From an uncultured Verrucomicrobiota bacterium (GTDB lineage Bacteria > Verrucomicrobiota > Verrucomicrobiia > Verrucomicrobiales > Verrucomicrobiaceae), in NCBI GenBank assembly GCA_903838675.1, contig CAILZI010000245.1, positions 1-41,167 on the forward strand: 41,167 nucleotides of DNA. The letters run 5' to 3'. Position 1 is the first letter of the stretch; each line of letters begins with the position of its first letter. A model generated the notes under the pieces. That model was not told the origin of the DNA. It saw only the letters and a list, made by a program, of their open reading frames with translations, and searched no databases. Of the stretch, positions 1 to 6,910 are shown piece by piece. Position numbers and translations under genes: made by a program.

Positions 1-57
1 ATGGCATGGTGGGGCGGGTGCGCAAGGACGGAGTTTGGGGAGGGGAGGGGAGGGAAG

Positions 58-97
58 TTTGCCGTTGTTGGCGGTTGTTTGCGATGGTTGGCGGTTG
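58..97. repeat. two-copy 20-bp tandem repeat
   Basis: Two adjacent 20-bp units (58-77 and 78-97) each begin TTTGC and end GTTGGCGGTTG; 17 of 20 positions match. They lie in the 247-bp stretch at the left edge, downstream of rluE. I see no supportable gene there: the short open frames are G-rich with no recognisable protein. Possibly a small variable-number repeat. Confidence 0.5.
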
Positions 98-247
98 TTT
101 TGGAGGGGATGGGTTTGCGGGGGTGTTGGGTGAGGTGGGAGGACCATGCCGTTGATGCGGCGGTGTGGTGTCTTAGCTTGGGAGGCGTGGGTGCTGGCGG
201 TAACGCTGGGCGACGGGCATGAGTGCCCATCGTACTGCCGGAGAGCT

Positions 248-817
248 TTAGGCGAGCACCTGGCGTTCCTCGGTGGTATCCAGGCGTTTCCATTTTCCGG
301 CCTGCAGGCCTTGATCGGCCAGTTTGAGGCTGCCGATGCTGACGCGGATGAGGCGGAGGGTGGGGAAGCCGACGGCGGCGGTCATGCGGCGGACCTGGCG
401 ATTTTTGCCTTCGGTGAGGGTGAGCTCGAGCCAGGAGGTGGGGATGTTTTTGCGGACGCGGATGGGGGGATCTCGTGGCGGGTGAGCGGGCTCGGGGTCG
501 AGACGCTGCGCTTTGCAGGGGAGGGAGTGGAAGTCTTTCAAATCGACTCCGGAGCGAAGCTTGCGCAGGGCCTCATCGCTGATCTGGCCGTCCACCTGGG
601 CATGGTAGGTGCGAGGATGGGCGTGGCGGGGATTGAGGAGGCGGTCGTTCCAGCGGGCTTCGTCACTGAGGAGCAGGAGGCCTTCGGAATCGCGATCCAG
701 CCTGCCGATGGCGTAAACGTCTGGCGGGAAACCGAACTCGGCAAGAGTGCGGTGGGAGGGGTGCTCCTGAGTGAACTGGGAGAGGACGTCGAAGGGCTTG
801 TAGAAGGCGAGGAGCAT
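248..817 (-). CDS. rluE: 23S rRNA pseudouridine synthase RluE
   Basis: Predicted to isomerise a uridine of 23S rRNA (U2457 in E. coli numbering, by family) to pseudouridine. The 189-residue protein has the family signature GRLDRDSEG at residues 38-46, with the presumed catalytic Asp41, and the C-terminal block EGKNRQVRRM followed by GFPTLRLIR (about 136-158). The start FYKPFDVLSQFT and the block RKNIPTSWL resemble RluE more than RsuA or RluB, and there is no N-terminal S4 domain, as expected for RluE. Its ATG directly abuts the stop codon of the upstream zinc-ribbon gene (zero spacing), so it is the last gene of a three-gene minus-strand operon. No Shine-Dalgarno sequence is evident, so translation may be coupled. 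Confidence 0.9.
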   Translation of the reverse strand: MLLAFYKPFDVLSQFTQEHPSHRTLAEFGFPPDVYAIGRLDRDSEGLLLLSDEARWNDRLLNPRHAHPRTYHAQVDGQISDEALRKLRSGVDLKDFHSLPCKAQRLDPEPAHPPRDPPIRVRKNIPTSWLELTLTEGKNRQVRRMTAAVGFPTLRLIRVSIGSLKLADQGLQAGKWKRLDTTEERQVLA

Positions 818-1360
818 TTACTTCGATCTCAGCGTTGAGAGCTGATGCTCCAGTTCAGTGCGGCGCTGTTGGTAGCTGGCCTGTGCTGCTTTGCGAGTCT
901 CCCCTTTGAACACGCCCGAGATGCCTGCAAAGAGTGCGAACAGGCCCATGCCGACTGGCACGAAGATGAATATACCCGGCACATCAGGCACGCGTTCCGA
1001 ACTGGCAAGCGAAGCCATGCTGAAACACCCGGCCGCGAAGAAAATCGTGAACACGAGGCCAAACCAAGGATTGCCTGGGGGGCGTGGTCCTCTGCGGCTG
1101 GGCACCATTGAATTCATCTGCTCAATGCCCCATTCGCGATCCAGCTTCTCGATCTCATTTTGCAATGCGATGACTTCCAGACTCTCGGCCATCTTGCCGG
1201 TGTTCTCGGCGATCTTGGCGACCTCCTCGGTGAAGATGGAGCTTTCGGTGCGTTTCACCTCCAGGCTGCTCTGGCAGAACTGACAGGTGACGAAACGGGC
1301 GGCGTCGGAGACTTGAAGCGGAGCGCCGCAGTGGTTGCAACGGACGGAGAGCGTTTCCAT
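818..1360 (-). CDS. zinc-ribbon double-pass membrane protein
   Basis: Unrecognised 180-residue protein. The N-terminus has four cysteines in two CxxC pairs (C8/C11 and C26/C29), typical of a small zinc ribbon. A charged helical stretch follows (about 40-80), then a Pro/Arg/Gly linker and two hydrophobic segments (about 99-120 and 129-151). The tail (152-180) is polar, glutamine-rich and probably helical. The layout suggests an inner-membrane protein with a cytoplasmic metal-binding head, but the function is unknown. It lies 9 bp after the DUF374 acyltransferase gene and its stop abuts the rluE start, so the three are probably cotranscribed. Confidence 0.8.
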   Translation of the reverse strand: METLSVRCNHCGAPLQVSDAARFVTCQFCQSSLEVKRTESSIFTEEVAKIAENTGKMAESLEVIALQNEIEKLDREWGIEQMNSMVPSRRGPRPPGNPWFGLVFTIFFAAGCFSMASLASSERVPDVPGIFIFVPVGMGLFALFAGISGVFKGETRKAAQASYQQRRTELEHQLSTLRSK

Positions 1361-1369
1361 GCCGCGAGG

Positions 1370-2029
1370 CTAACGGGAGGGCTGAAGATTTTCAAGAGTG
1401 GTTCCAAAACGCATGACATCTTCTAATGCGAGGCGCTTCTGCTCGAACTCTTCCTCGGTCATGCGGCGGGGGATGTGATGCGGTTTGTCGAAGACGATGG
1501 TGACTTTGGCAAAGGGCAGCGGGAGGAGGAATTCATCCCAGGTCTTGAACTGGATGGCGTGGCTGTAGTGAAGATGCACGGGGATGATGGGCACGCCGGT
1601 GAGCTGGGCGAGCTTGACGATGCCTGGCTGTACGCGATGCAGCGGGCCGCGCGGGCCATCGGGGGTGATGCCGATCTCGTAGCCTTCACGAGCCTTGGCC
1701 GCGAGGGCGATGAGGGCGCTCATGCCTTTCTCGGGCTTGGAGCTGGAGCCGCGCTCGGCTTCGATGCCGAAGCTTTCGCAGACATCGGCGATGATCTGGC
1801 CGTCTCCACTGGGGCTGGTGAGAATGGTGCCGGGAACATTGGCGAACCATTCATGGTGCAGCCAGGGAATGAGGAACATGCGGTTGTGCCAGAAGGACCA
1901 GATCCAGCCTTTGCGCGTGGCATCGAAAACTCCGGCGTCATCCCGCACCTCCCAGCTCAAAGTCGCGCCGATGCCGCGCATGATCCATGCGATGATTTTG
2001 CCGGCGGATTTGATGCGGATTTTGGCCAT
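1370..2029 (-). CDS. DUF374 family lysophospholipid acyltransferase-like protein
   Basis: 219-residue protein of the DUF374 branch of the PlsC/LPLAT superfamily, which transfers acyl chains to lipid or lipid A-type acceptors. Visible family blocks are FWHNRM (46-51), SPSGDGQIIADV (72-83), ERGSSS (92-97) and TPDGPRGP (122-129). In this family the usual HX4D motif is replaced by the HNR/SGDG blocks. The N-terminal hydrophobic stretch (about 8-24) may anchor it to the inner membrane. It is the first gene of the operon with the zinc-ribbon protein and rluE, starting about 70 bp after the terminator of the preceding gene. A TTGACC hexamer at 2072-2067 may be part of its promoter, but no good -10 follows. 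The acceptor cannot be told from sequence. Confidence 0.85.
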   Translation of the reverse strand: MAKIRIKSAGKIIAWIMRGIGATLSWEVRDDAGVFDATRKGWIWSFWHNRMFLIPWLHHEWFANVPGTILTSPSGDGQIIADVCESFGIEAERGSSSKPEKGMSALIALAAKAREGYEIGITPDGPRGPLHRVQPGIVKLAQLTGVPIIPVHLHYSHAIQFKTWDEFLLPLPFAKVTIVFDKPHHIPRRMTEEEFEQKRLALEDVMRFGTTLENLQPSR

Positions 2030-2098
2030 GAGAGTGAGGCCATTGCATGGCGGTGTTCTGATCCGTGGTCAAGGCAGGGGATGCTGGAACAGGGCATG

Positions 2099-2123
2099 AA
2101 AAAGGCGGGAGACATCTCCCGCC
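2099..2123 (-). terminator. intrinsic terminator after the DUF3592-like gene
   Basis: On the minus strand GGCGGGAGA pairs with TCTCCCGCC (2123-2115 with 2112-2104), followed by five Ts (2103-2099). It lies about 30 bp past the stop of the gene at 2156-2596 and 70 bp before the acyltransferase start, so it separates two transcription units. Confidence 0.85.
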
Positions 2124-2155
2124 ATGGAATCGTGGATCATGCAGGCAGGGCTGAT

Positions 2156-2596
2156 CTACCACTTGCCCACAAACATGACGCCCAGGGTAATCAAGCCACC
2201 GACGAATGCTCCGATGCCAAAGCCGAAAGACGCTGTGGAGTCCGTCGAACCGCCGACGATGATGGCGCTGTCTTGAATTTCGGAAGGGAGGTAGCTCACT
2301 TTGACCGCCGGATCGGTGGTCACGGTGTCAGTGGCATGGGCGGAGAAATAGTTGGAGGTGACACTGAAGGTCTGTTTTACAGGGGTGCCGTTTTGTGGGG
2401 TGTAGGAAACATCAAACTGGTGGTAGCTGTTCTTTCCTCTCTTCCATTTCCCGCCTTCAATGATGCCATCCACCGTGATGCCTTCCTTTTCCAGCTTGGC
2501 CAGGCGCTCTTTCTCCTGATGGCCCTTGTAGGTGAGGAAGGGGCCTGCGAGGACGGCGATAAGCGCGAACAGTTTGATTTTGGTGGATGTTCCCAT
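2156..2596 (-). CDS. DUF3592-like small membrane protein
   Basis: Small membrane protein of about 146 residues (153 if the upstream ATG at 2617 is used). It has an N-terminal hydrophobic segment (KLFALIAVLAGPFLTY), a polar domain with beta character (TVDGIIEGGKWKRGK, FDVSYTP, VKVSYLP) and a C-terminal hydrophobic segment (GIGAFVGGLITLGVMFVG). The pattern of two membrane segments flanking a TxG/VxYxP domain resembles DUF3592 proteins, whose function is unknown. I prefer the internal ATG at 2596 because a promoter-like pair at 2648-2620 would place the transcript start near 2613, downstream of the first ATG. Neither start has a Shine-Dalgarno sequence. A strong terminator follows, so the gene appears monocistronic. 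Confidence 0.65.
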   Translation of the reverse strand: MGTSTKIKLFALIAVLAGPFLTYKGHQEKERLAKLEKEGITVDGIIEGGKWKRGKNSYHQFDVSYTPQNGTPVKQTFSVTSNYFSAHATDTVTTDPAVKVSYLPSEIQDSAIIVGGSTDSTASFGFGIGAFVGGLITLGVMFVGKW

Positions 2597-2619
2597 GCGA
2601 ATTATGGATTTAGGCATCC

Positions 2620-2648
2620 GTTTTATCCAAAATAGGCAAAAGGGTCAA
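2620..2648 (-). promoter_or_regulatory. sigma70-like promoter candidate
   Basis: Minus-strand TTGACC (2648-2643), a 17-bp spacer, then TAAAAC (2625-2620): 5/6 and 4/6 matches to the consensus hexamers. The predicted start near 2613 supports the downstream ATG (2596) of the DUF3592-like gene. Not tested statistically. Confidence 0.4.
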
Positions 2649-2667
2649 TCTGAATACTGCTGGCAGC

Positions 2668-4338
2668 CTATCTCACGGCTTTCGCGAGCTCAATCACGGA
2701 CCTGTCTTCCTCGCGACGGAAATCGACGTGGTCGAAAATCTCGCTGATGACATGGAGGCCGAGGCCGCCGATGCGGCGGTCGATTGAGGGGGGAGCCACG
2801 AGCTTTTGAAAATCCTCGTTGGTTATGCCGGAACCAAAATGCTCGATGAGAATGCGAACGGAGTCCGGGGCAGACTCCATGCGGCAACTGGCAGCACGAT
2901 GGGTGCTGCTGGAGCAGTAGGCGTATTTGCAGATGTTGCTCATCACCTCATCACAGCCGAGCACGAGGAGGCCGGTGAATTCATCGCTGAGGCCGTGATA
3001 GGCGGACCATGTTTCGATGAATTCACGCACCAGTCGCAGGGTGTCGGGATGGCAGGTGAGGGCGATTTCATCTGGCACGGGTGGCGAATGATCAGTGATC
3101 GTCAGCACGGTGGCGTCATCCTGGTAGCTGGAGTCGTGGGCAAAGGTGTGCCATTGCTCGACGAGATGATTTAAGAAACCCTCGCCGCCATGGGTGTGCT
3201 GCATGGCGGCGGCGAAGGCGGCGTCCTCAAAGTATTCTCCCGCGCTGTTTTGCACTTCGAGAATGCCATCCGTATAGAGCATCCATTGGCGGCCCGTGCT
3301 GAATGGGAGCGCCATCTCCGCATAGCGTGCAGCACATGAAATGCCGAGCGGCGCATTGCCGGGAGCGGGGACTTCCTTCCACGCCTTGCCATCAAACACC
3401 TGCGCACCCGGAAGACCGGCGCAGCAGAGCCACACGCGGCGTATCTTTGGGCAGATGAGCATGGCGTTGATGGCGATGAAGCGTCCCGCCTTCATGACTC
3501 CGCAAAGGCGTTTGTTCAAGGTGGTCATCCATTCGGCGAGGTTCATCGAGACGCACAAATGTGCGGTGGAAGCGATGAGTGTGGTGCCGCGTGCCATATC
3601 CAAGGCAGCGGGGAGGCCCTTGCCGCAGACGTCACCGACGCCAAGGAGGATCTTGCCGTCGTCAATCTGGTGCCAGAAATAAAAGTCGCCGCCGACTTCG
3701 CTGGCGGGCTCATAGAAGGTCTCGACAGCCACGTCCCCCAGACGCACCTGAGGCGCAGGCAGGAAGGAGTTTTGGATTTCGGTGGCGAGAGAGAGCTGCT
3801 GCCGGTTTTCGGCTTCAAGAATCGCCTTCTTCTGGGATTCGAGGCGCATCAGTGTCACTGCGATGAGGCTGCCGAAAGTCTCAAACATCTCCACATCCTG
3901 GGTGGTGAAAGAGGAGCCGTGGTTCGGATTGATGGCCTGCATCACACCCAGGCAGCGGTCGCCATCCAGCAGGGGAATGGTGACCATGGCACGGGTGACG
4001 AGATCGGATTTGTCGGAGGCCGGCCTGAAGTGGCGCGGATCGTTGAGAGCGTCTTCAATGTTGACGGCTTGCTTGGTCGAAAAGACGTCACCGGCGATGC
4101 CTTTGCCTTTGGGGACACGAACTTCCATGGCATTGATGGGATCGAGTGTGGAACGGATGCGGAGGTCCTCGCTGGGACCTTCGGGCAGCAGGATGGAGCA
4201 GACTTCGCAGTCCATCACCTCACGCGAACGCTGCAGGATGTGATCGACCAGTTCGACCAGATTGTACGTGCTGCTCAGACGCCGGGCCACGTCGAGCAGG
4301 ACGCTTTGGCGTGAAGTGATGGGCTGGGGATTACTCAC
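2668..4338 (-). CDS. GAF - SpoIIE-type PP2C phosphatase - HATPase regulator
   Basis: 556-residue cytoplasmic signalling protein. A GAF sensor domain (about 25-165) and a short helical linker lead to a SpoIIE/RsbU-type PP2C phosphatase (about 200-415) with the metal-binding acidic residues visible: GGDF (D218), GDVCGKG (D236), YTDG (D357) and QDDAT (D407/D408). The C-terminal RsbW-like HATPase domain (about 425-550) has an N-box CDEVMSNI (E464, N468) and the G2 block GGLGLH (524-529). The G1 box reads HFGSG, with His500 where RsbW-type kinases usually have Asp. Such proteins act in partner switching with STAS proteins. I choose the GTG start because GTGAGTAA overlaps the mlaD stop by 8 bp; the longer frame only shadows mlaD. 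A STAS gene lies in the same cluster. Confidence 0.85.
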   Translation of the reverse strand: MSNPQPITSRQSVLLDVARRLSSTYNLVELVDHILQRSREVMDCEVCSILLPEGPSEDLRIRSTLDPINAMEVRVPKGKGIAGDVFSTKQAVNIEDALNDPRHFRPASDKSDLVTRAMVTIPLLDGDRCLGVMQAINPNHGSSFTTQDVEMFETFGSLIAVTLMRLESQKKAILEAENRQQLSLATEIQNSFLPAPQVRLGDVAVETFYEPASEVGGDFYFWHQIDDGKILLGVGDVCGKGLPAALDMARGTTLIASTAHLCVSMNLAEWMTTLNKRLCGVMKAGRFIAINAMLICPKIRRVWLCCAGLPGAQVFDGKAWKEVPAPGNAPLGISCAARYAEMALPFSTGRQWMLYTDGILEVQNSAGEYFEDAAFAAAMQHTHGGEGFLNHLVEQWHTFAHDSSYQDDATVLTITDHSPPVPDEIALTCHPDTLRLVREFIETWSAYHGLSDEFTGLLVLGCDEVMSNICKYAYCSSSTHRAASCRMESAPDSVRILIEHFGSGITNEDFQKLVAPPSIDRRIGGLGLHVISEIFDHVDFRREEDRSVIELAKAVR

Positions 4339-5539
4339 GGCGTTTGAAGAGATCGAGAATGCCTTTTTTCTTTTCGTCGGGGGTGGCGCTGTCGGCAGGA
4401 ACGGGGGGGGCGGCAGGTTTGGCTCCGGATTCGAGTTCTTTGATACGCACGGGGTAGGGGGAGTGGGTGCGGCGCATGTGTTCGATGATCTGCTCCTTGG
4501 TGGGAACATCATTTTCCTTGCTGCCGAAGATCAGACGGCTGGGCTTTTCAGCGAGCGTGCCGGTGATGTACTCACCCCAGATGACGAGGGCGTTCATTTC
4601 TTCGACCAAGGTGTTGATCTTGCGCATCGTGGTGTCGAGGTGCTTTTCCAAGCCGGGACCTGAGGCGCCTTCACCACCCGCGAGCATTTTGTGGAGATCG
4701 TTGGTGATTTCTTCGATGCGTGACTTCAGGCCGGGTTTGCCGTCTGGTGTGCCTGCAATTGTCTGGTTGAGCTCTTTGGAAAAGATTTCGAGGTTGGCGA
4801 GGATGGAGTCCGCACGCTTGGCGAGGCCTTTGTCAGCCGCGCCCTTCGGCCCTTTGACGAGTTCCTGAATGCCGGTGGCGGTGTCTTCGAGCTTGTCGGC
4901 CACAGCATTGATCTTTTGACCAAAACCGGGTGTTTTGCCGTCGCCGGTGAACGTGGTTTTCAACTCCTGGGTGAAAGCTTCGATGTTGGCCAGCGTGTCG
5001 GTGATTTGCTTCGAGGCGTCGCCTTTGCCGAGCGGGTCGGTGATTTTTTTGAGATCGGCGGTGATGTCCCGGATATTTGCAAAGATGGCATCTCCGCCGG
5101 GGAGCATCATCTCCAGCAGGCTGCCGAGGCTGGTGGAGGTAAGGCGTGCGCCGTCGGCCAGCAGGCCGGCCTCGTCATCCAGGCGTATGAGAGCGATGTG
5201 TTTTTCGCCCAGCACCGACTCGGCGCTGATGATGACCTTCAGGCTGGCGGGGATGGGGGCGGGTTCGAAGACCTCGATATGGACCCGTACGGTGTTGCTT
5301 TGAAGGATGCGGTCGGCGGGAGCGAGGTGCTCAATGCGATCCACCACGCCGATTTTGTCGCCGGCGAAGAGCACGGTGGTGTTGCGGTGAATGCCGGTGA
5401 CGTCGGCAAAATCCACGGAAAAGCGCAGATGGGGTTTGCGCCAGGGATCGCCCGAGATGGCGAACATCAGGGCTCCGAGAAGCATCAGGGAGCATAGAAT
5501 GACCAGAGTCGCCACGGTGGCATCTTGCTTGTTTTTCAT
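4331..5539 (-). CDS. mlaD: MlaD-like MCE domain lipid-transport protein
   Basis: 402-residue substrate-binding component of an Mla/MCE-type ABC system that moves phospholipids between membranes. A single N-terminal membrane segment (about 8-29) is followed by an MCE domain (about 38-120; block DFADVTGIHRNTTVLFAG, then GVVDRIE). A long helical region (about 140-350) follows, rich in motifs such as LKKITDPL and LEDTATGIQ, typical of MCE proteins that form periplasmic helical assemblies. The C-terminus is Lys/Pro-rich. The ATG overlaps the mlaF stop (ATGA) and the 3' end overlaps the GTG of the phosphatase gene by 8 bp, so mlaF-mlaD-phosphatase is translationally coupled. It is longer than E. 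coli MlaD (about 180 residues), as in many non-proteobacterial homologues. Confidence 0.88.
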   Translation of the reverse strand: MKNKQDATVATLVILCSLMLLGALMFAISGDPWRKPHLRFSVDFADVTGIHRNTTVLFAGDKIGVVDRIEHLAPADRILQSNTVRVHIEVFEPAPIPASLKVIISAESVLGEKHIALIRLDDEAGLLADGARLTSTSLGSLLEMMLPGGDAIFANIRDITADLKKITDPLGKGDASKQITDTLANIEAFTQELKTTFTGDGKTPGFGQKINAVADKLEDTATGIQELVKGPKGAADKGLAKRADSILANLEIFSKELNQTIAGTPDGKPGLKSRIEEITNDLHKMLAGGEGASGPGLEKHLDTTMRKINTLVEEMNALVIWGEYITGTLAEKPSRLIFGSKENDVPTKEQIIEHMRRTHSPYPVRIKELESGAKPAAPPVPADSATPDEKKKGILDLFKRRE

Positions 5540-6420
5540 GGCTTGGAGGAGTGAATGGCGGAGCGTGAATGCATGCCGGTTTCGTTGAGGCCGAGAAGCG
5601 TTTCGCGGTAAAGCTCCTCGCCTGCATCGTCACCGTTGTGGCCCTGAGGATCACCGTTGATGAACTGCTGCACGGCGGGGTGGGGATGAGCACGAATCTC
5701 TTCAGGCGTGCCAGCGGCGATGATTTTTCCCTGATTCGGGCCGGTGCCAAGCATGATGATGCGGGTGCCGATGCGGAAGACGCTGTTCATGTCGTGCGTA
5801 ACGACCACCACAGTTGCGCCGATCTTCTGCGTGAGGCGCTGCGTGAGTTCATCGACCACCGCGGTCATGATGGGATCGAGGCCGGCGGTGGGTTCGTCGC
5901 TGAAGACCAGCGGGGGGTCGAGAGCAAGGGCACGTGCGAGTGCGGCGCGCTTCTTCATGCCGCCGCTGATCTCGGAAGGTTTTTTGTGGCCATGGCCGGT
6001 GAGCCCGACCTGCTCCAGCTTCATTTTGACCACGGTGTCGACCAGTCCAGAGTCGAGCTCCGTGTGTTCATTCAAAGGCAGGGCCACATTTTCCGCCACG
6101 GTGAGCGATTGCAGCAAGGCACCGGATTGAAACAGCATGCCGTAGCGGCCGCGCAGCTTGCGCAGCGCATCCTCCTTCATGGTGGTGATCTCCTGGCCGA
6201 AGATCTTGATGCTGCCAGAGCTGGGCTTTTCAGTGCCGATGAGGTGGCGCAGGAGGGTGCTCTTGCCGCAGCCGCTGCCCCCCATGATGATGAAGGTATC
6301 GCCTGCATAGACTTTGAAGCTCACACCATTCAGGACCTTCTGCGATCCGAAATGCCGCACGAGTGAATCGACCTCGATGATCGGTTCGCTTGTGACTGGG
6401 ACTGGTGAGGAGTCAGGCAT
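5536..6420 (-). CDS. mlaF: MlaF-like ABC transporter ATPase
   Basis: 294-residue ATPase of the lipid-transport ABC complex. Walker A GGSGCGKST (47-55), Q-loop Gln98, signature SGGMKKR (152-158), Walker B LVFSDEP (171-177) and switch His209 are all present; SGGMKKRAALARAL is the form typical of MlaF/Mkl ATPases. The stop overlaps the mlaD ATG (ATGA). The first bases of the gene, ATGCCTGACT, are also found immediately after the mlaE stop at 6910-6901, with a 480-bp element between. The gene was therefore probably once coupled to mlaE by a TGATG overlap and has been pushed away by an insertion. Its present transcription depends on reading through, or starting within, that element. Confidence 0.93.
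   Translation of the reverse strand: MPDSSPVPVTSEPIIEVDSLVRHFGSQKVLNGVSFKVYAGDTFIIMGGSGCGKSTLLRHLIGTEKPSSGSIKIFGQEITTMKEDALRKLRGRYGMLFQSGALLQSLTVAENVALPLNEHTELDSGLVDTVVKMKLEQVGLTGHGHKKPSEISGGMKKRAALARALALDPPLVFSDEPTAGLDPIMTAVVDELTQRLTQKIGATVVVVTHDMNSVFRIGTRIIMLGTGPNQGKIIAAGTPEEIRAHPHPAVQQFINGDPQGHNGDDAGEELYRETLLGLNETGMHSRSAIHSSKP
6410..6420. repeat. left target-site-duplication copy, at the mlaF start
   Basis: Plus strand G + AGTCAGGCAT, identical to 6900-6910. On the minus strand it reads ATGCCTGACTC, the first codons of mlaF. It flanks the element at 6421-6899. Confidence 0.75.
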
Positions 6421-6580
6421 GAGTGATACTCAATTAATGGCGATCAGCGAAGGGGCTGGGAGGAGATTGGAGCGTTGTGAGAAATCGGCGCAAGTGCGCG
6501 GCGGGGCTGGTTGCAGACGCTGCTGGTGGGCGTGGGATGTGGCGGAGTGCTGGGTTTGCTTTCCGGATGGGACGGCCATA

Positions 6581-6617
6581 CCCAGGGTCGCCTCGCTGAG
6601 GCTCGGCTGACCTTGGG
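6581..6617. repeat. nested hairpin inside the insertion element
   Basis: CCCAGGGTC at 6581-6589 pairs 8/9 with GACCTTGGG at 6609-6617. Within it GCCTC (6590-6594) pairs with GAGGC (6598-6602) around the loop GCT. From memory, similar hairpins with this wording occur as dispersed intergenic repeats in Verrucomicrobia and Planctomycetes; that could not be checked here. Confidence 0.7.
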
Positions 6618-6627
6618 CTATAATCCT

Positions 6628-6644
6628 CAGCCCCTTTGGGGCTG
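6628..6644. repeat. perfect 7-bp stem hairpin
   Basis: CAGCCCC (6628-6634), loop TTT, GGGGCTG (6638-6644). It follows the nested hairpin directly and precedes the degenerate repeats. There is no T-run on either side, so it is not an intrinsic terminator. Confidence 0.7.
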
Positions 6645-6818
6645 GTGGCGAACCGTGAGCGGAGGGGCAACGGAGGCTGTGATCTCGCTCGGAAGTGAAC
6701 CGTGGGTGTAATGCCAACAATGATTTTGAGCTTGCTTGGTGAAGGGCTGTGGATGGAAGGCCAGAGGAGGGCGTGATCTCGCTTGGTGGTAGACTGTGGG
6801 CTGAAGGCCAACGAGGGC
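6641..6818. repeat. four degenerate direct repeats of 38-49 bp
   Basis: Units at about 6641-6678, 6679-6727, 6728-6772 and 6773-6818. The common pattern is GTGATCTCGCTTGGTGG, then a GTGGGCTGAAGGCCAA-like block, then AGGGC. Copies differ by many substitutions and small indels, which argues for an old repeat rather than recent slippage. Not a CRISPR array: there are no unique spacers. Confidence 0.55.
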
Positions 6819-6899
6819 CATATTCGGGATGGCTGTTTGACATGACTCTGCGACGAGTTCCAAAATGGATCGGAACATCGCTTTAACTGAGAGTTGTGA

Positions 6900-6910
6900 G
6901 AGTCAGGCAT
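6900..6910. repeat. right target-site-duplication copy, at the mlaE stop
   Basis: Identical to 6410-6420. On the minus strand it runs on from the mlaE stop as TGATGCCTGACTC, so the mlaF start codon and its next codons are duplicated here without the rest of the gene. Confidence 0.75.

Larger units (their letters stand above)
6421..6899. mobile_element. MITE-like non-coding insertion between mlaE and mlaF
   Basis: A 479-bp stretch without a credible gene, flanked by an exact 11-bp direct repeat (6410-6420 and 6900-6910). Each end carries an imperfect inverted repeat 8 bp inside the boundary: CTCAATTAATGGCGAT at 6429-6444 and, on the other strand, CTCAGTTAAAGCGAT at 6891-6877. The interior holds a long hairpin (6581-6617), a second hairpin (6628-6644) and four degenerate repeats of about 38-49 bp (6641-6818). 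Deleting the element plus one repeat copy recreates a TGATG overlap between the mlaE stop and the mlaF start. This pattern fits a non-autonomous transposon. The duplication length would suit an IS4-like transposase, but none is present. Short frames inside (such as 6434-6910 minus) are not genes. Confidence 0.65.

Noticed and set aside
1..247. short plus-strand frames at the left edge
   Set aside because: Low-complexity G-rich products, no start signals, and the region overlaps a tandem repeat.
1475..2635. 386-codon open frame on the plus strand
   Set aside because: Crosses the acyltransferase, a terminator and the DUF3592-like gene on the opposite strand; no motif.
4339..4512. N-terminal 58-codon extension of the phosphatase gene
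   Set aside because: It overlaps mlaD and gives a Pro-rich shadow sequence; the GTG overlapping the mlaD stop is the natural start.
6641..6818. possible CRISPR array
   Set aside because: Units are adjacent and degenerate, without unique spacers, and there are no cas genes.
6434..6910. 158-codon minus-strand frame starting MPDS, like mlaF
   Set aside because: Its start is only the duplicated target site; the rest translates repeats of the insertion element and resembles no protein.
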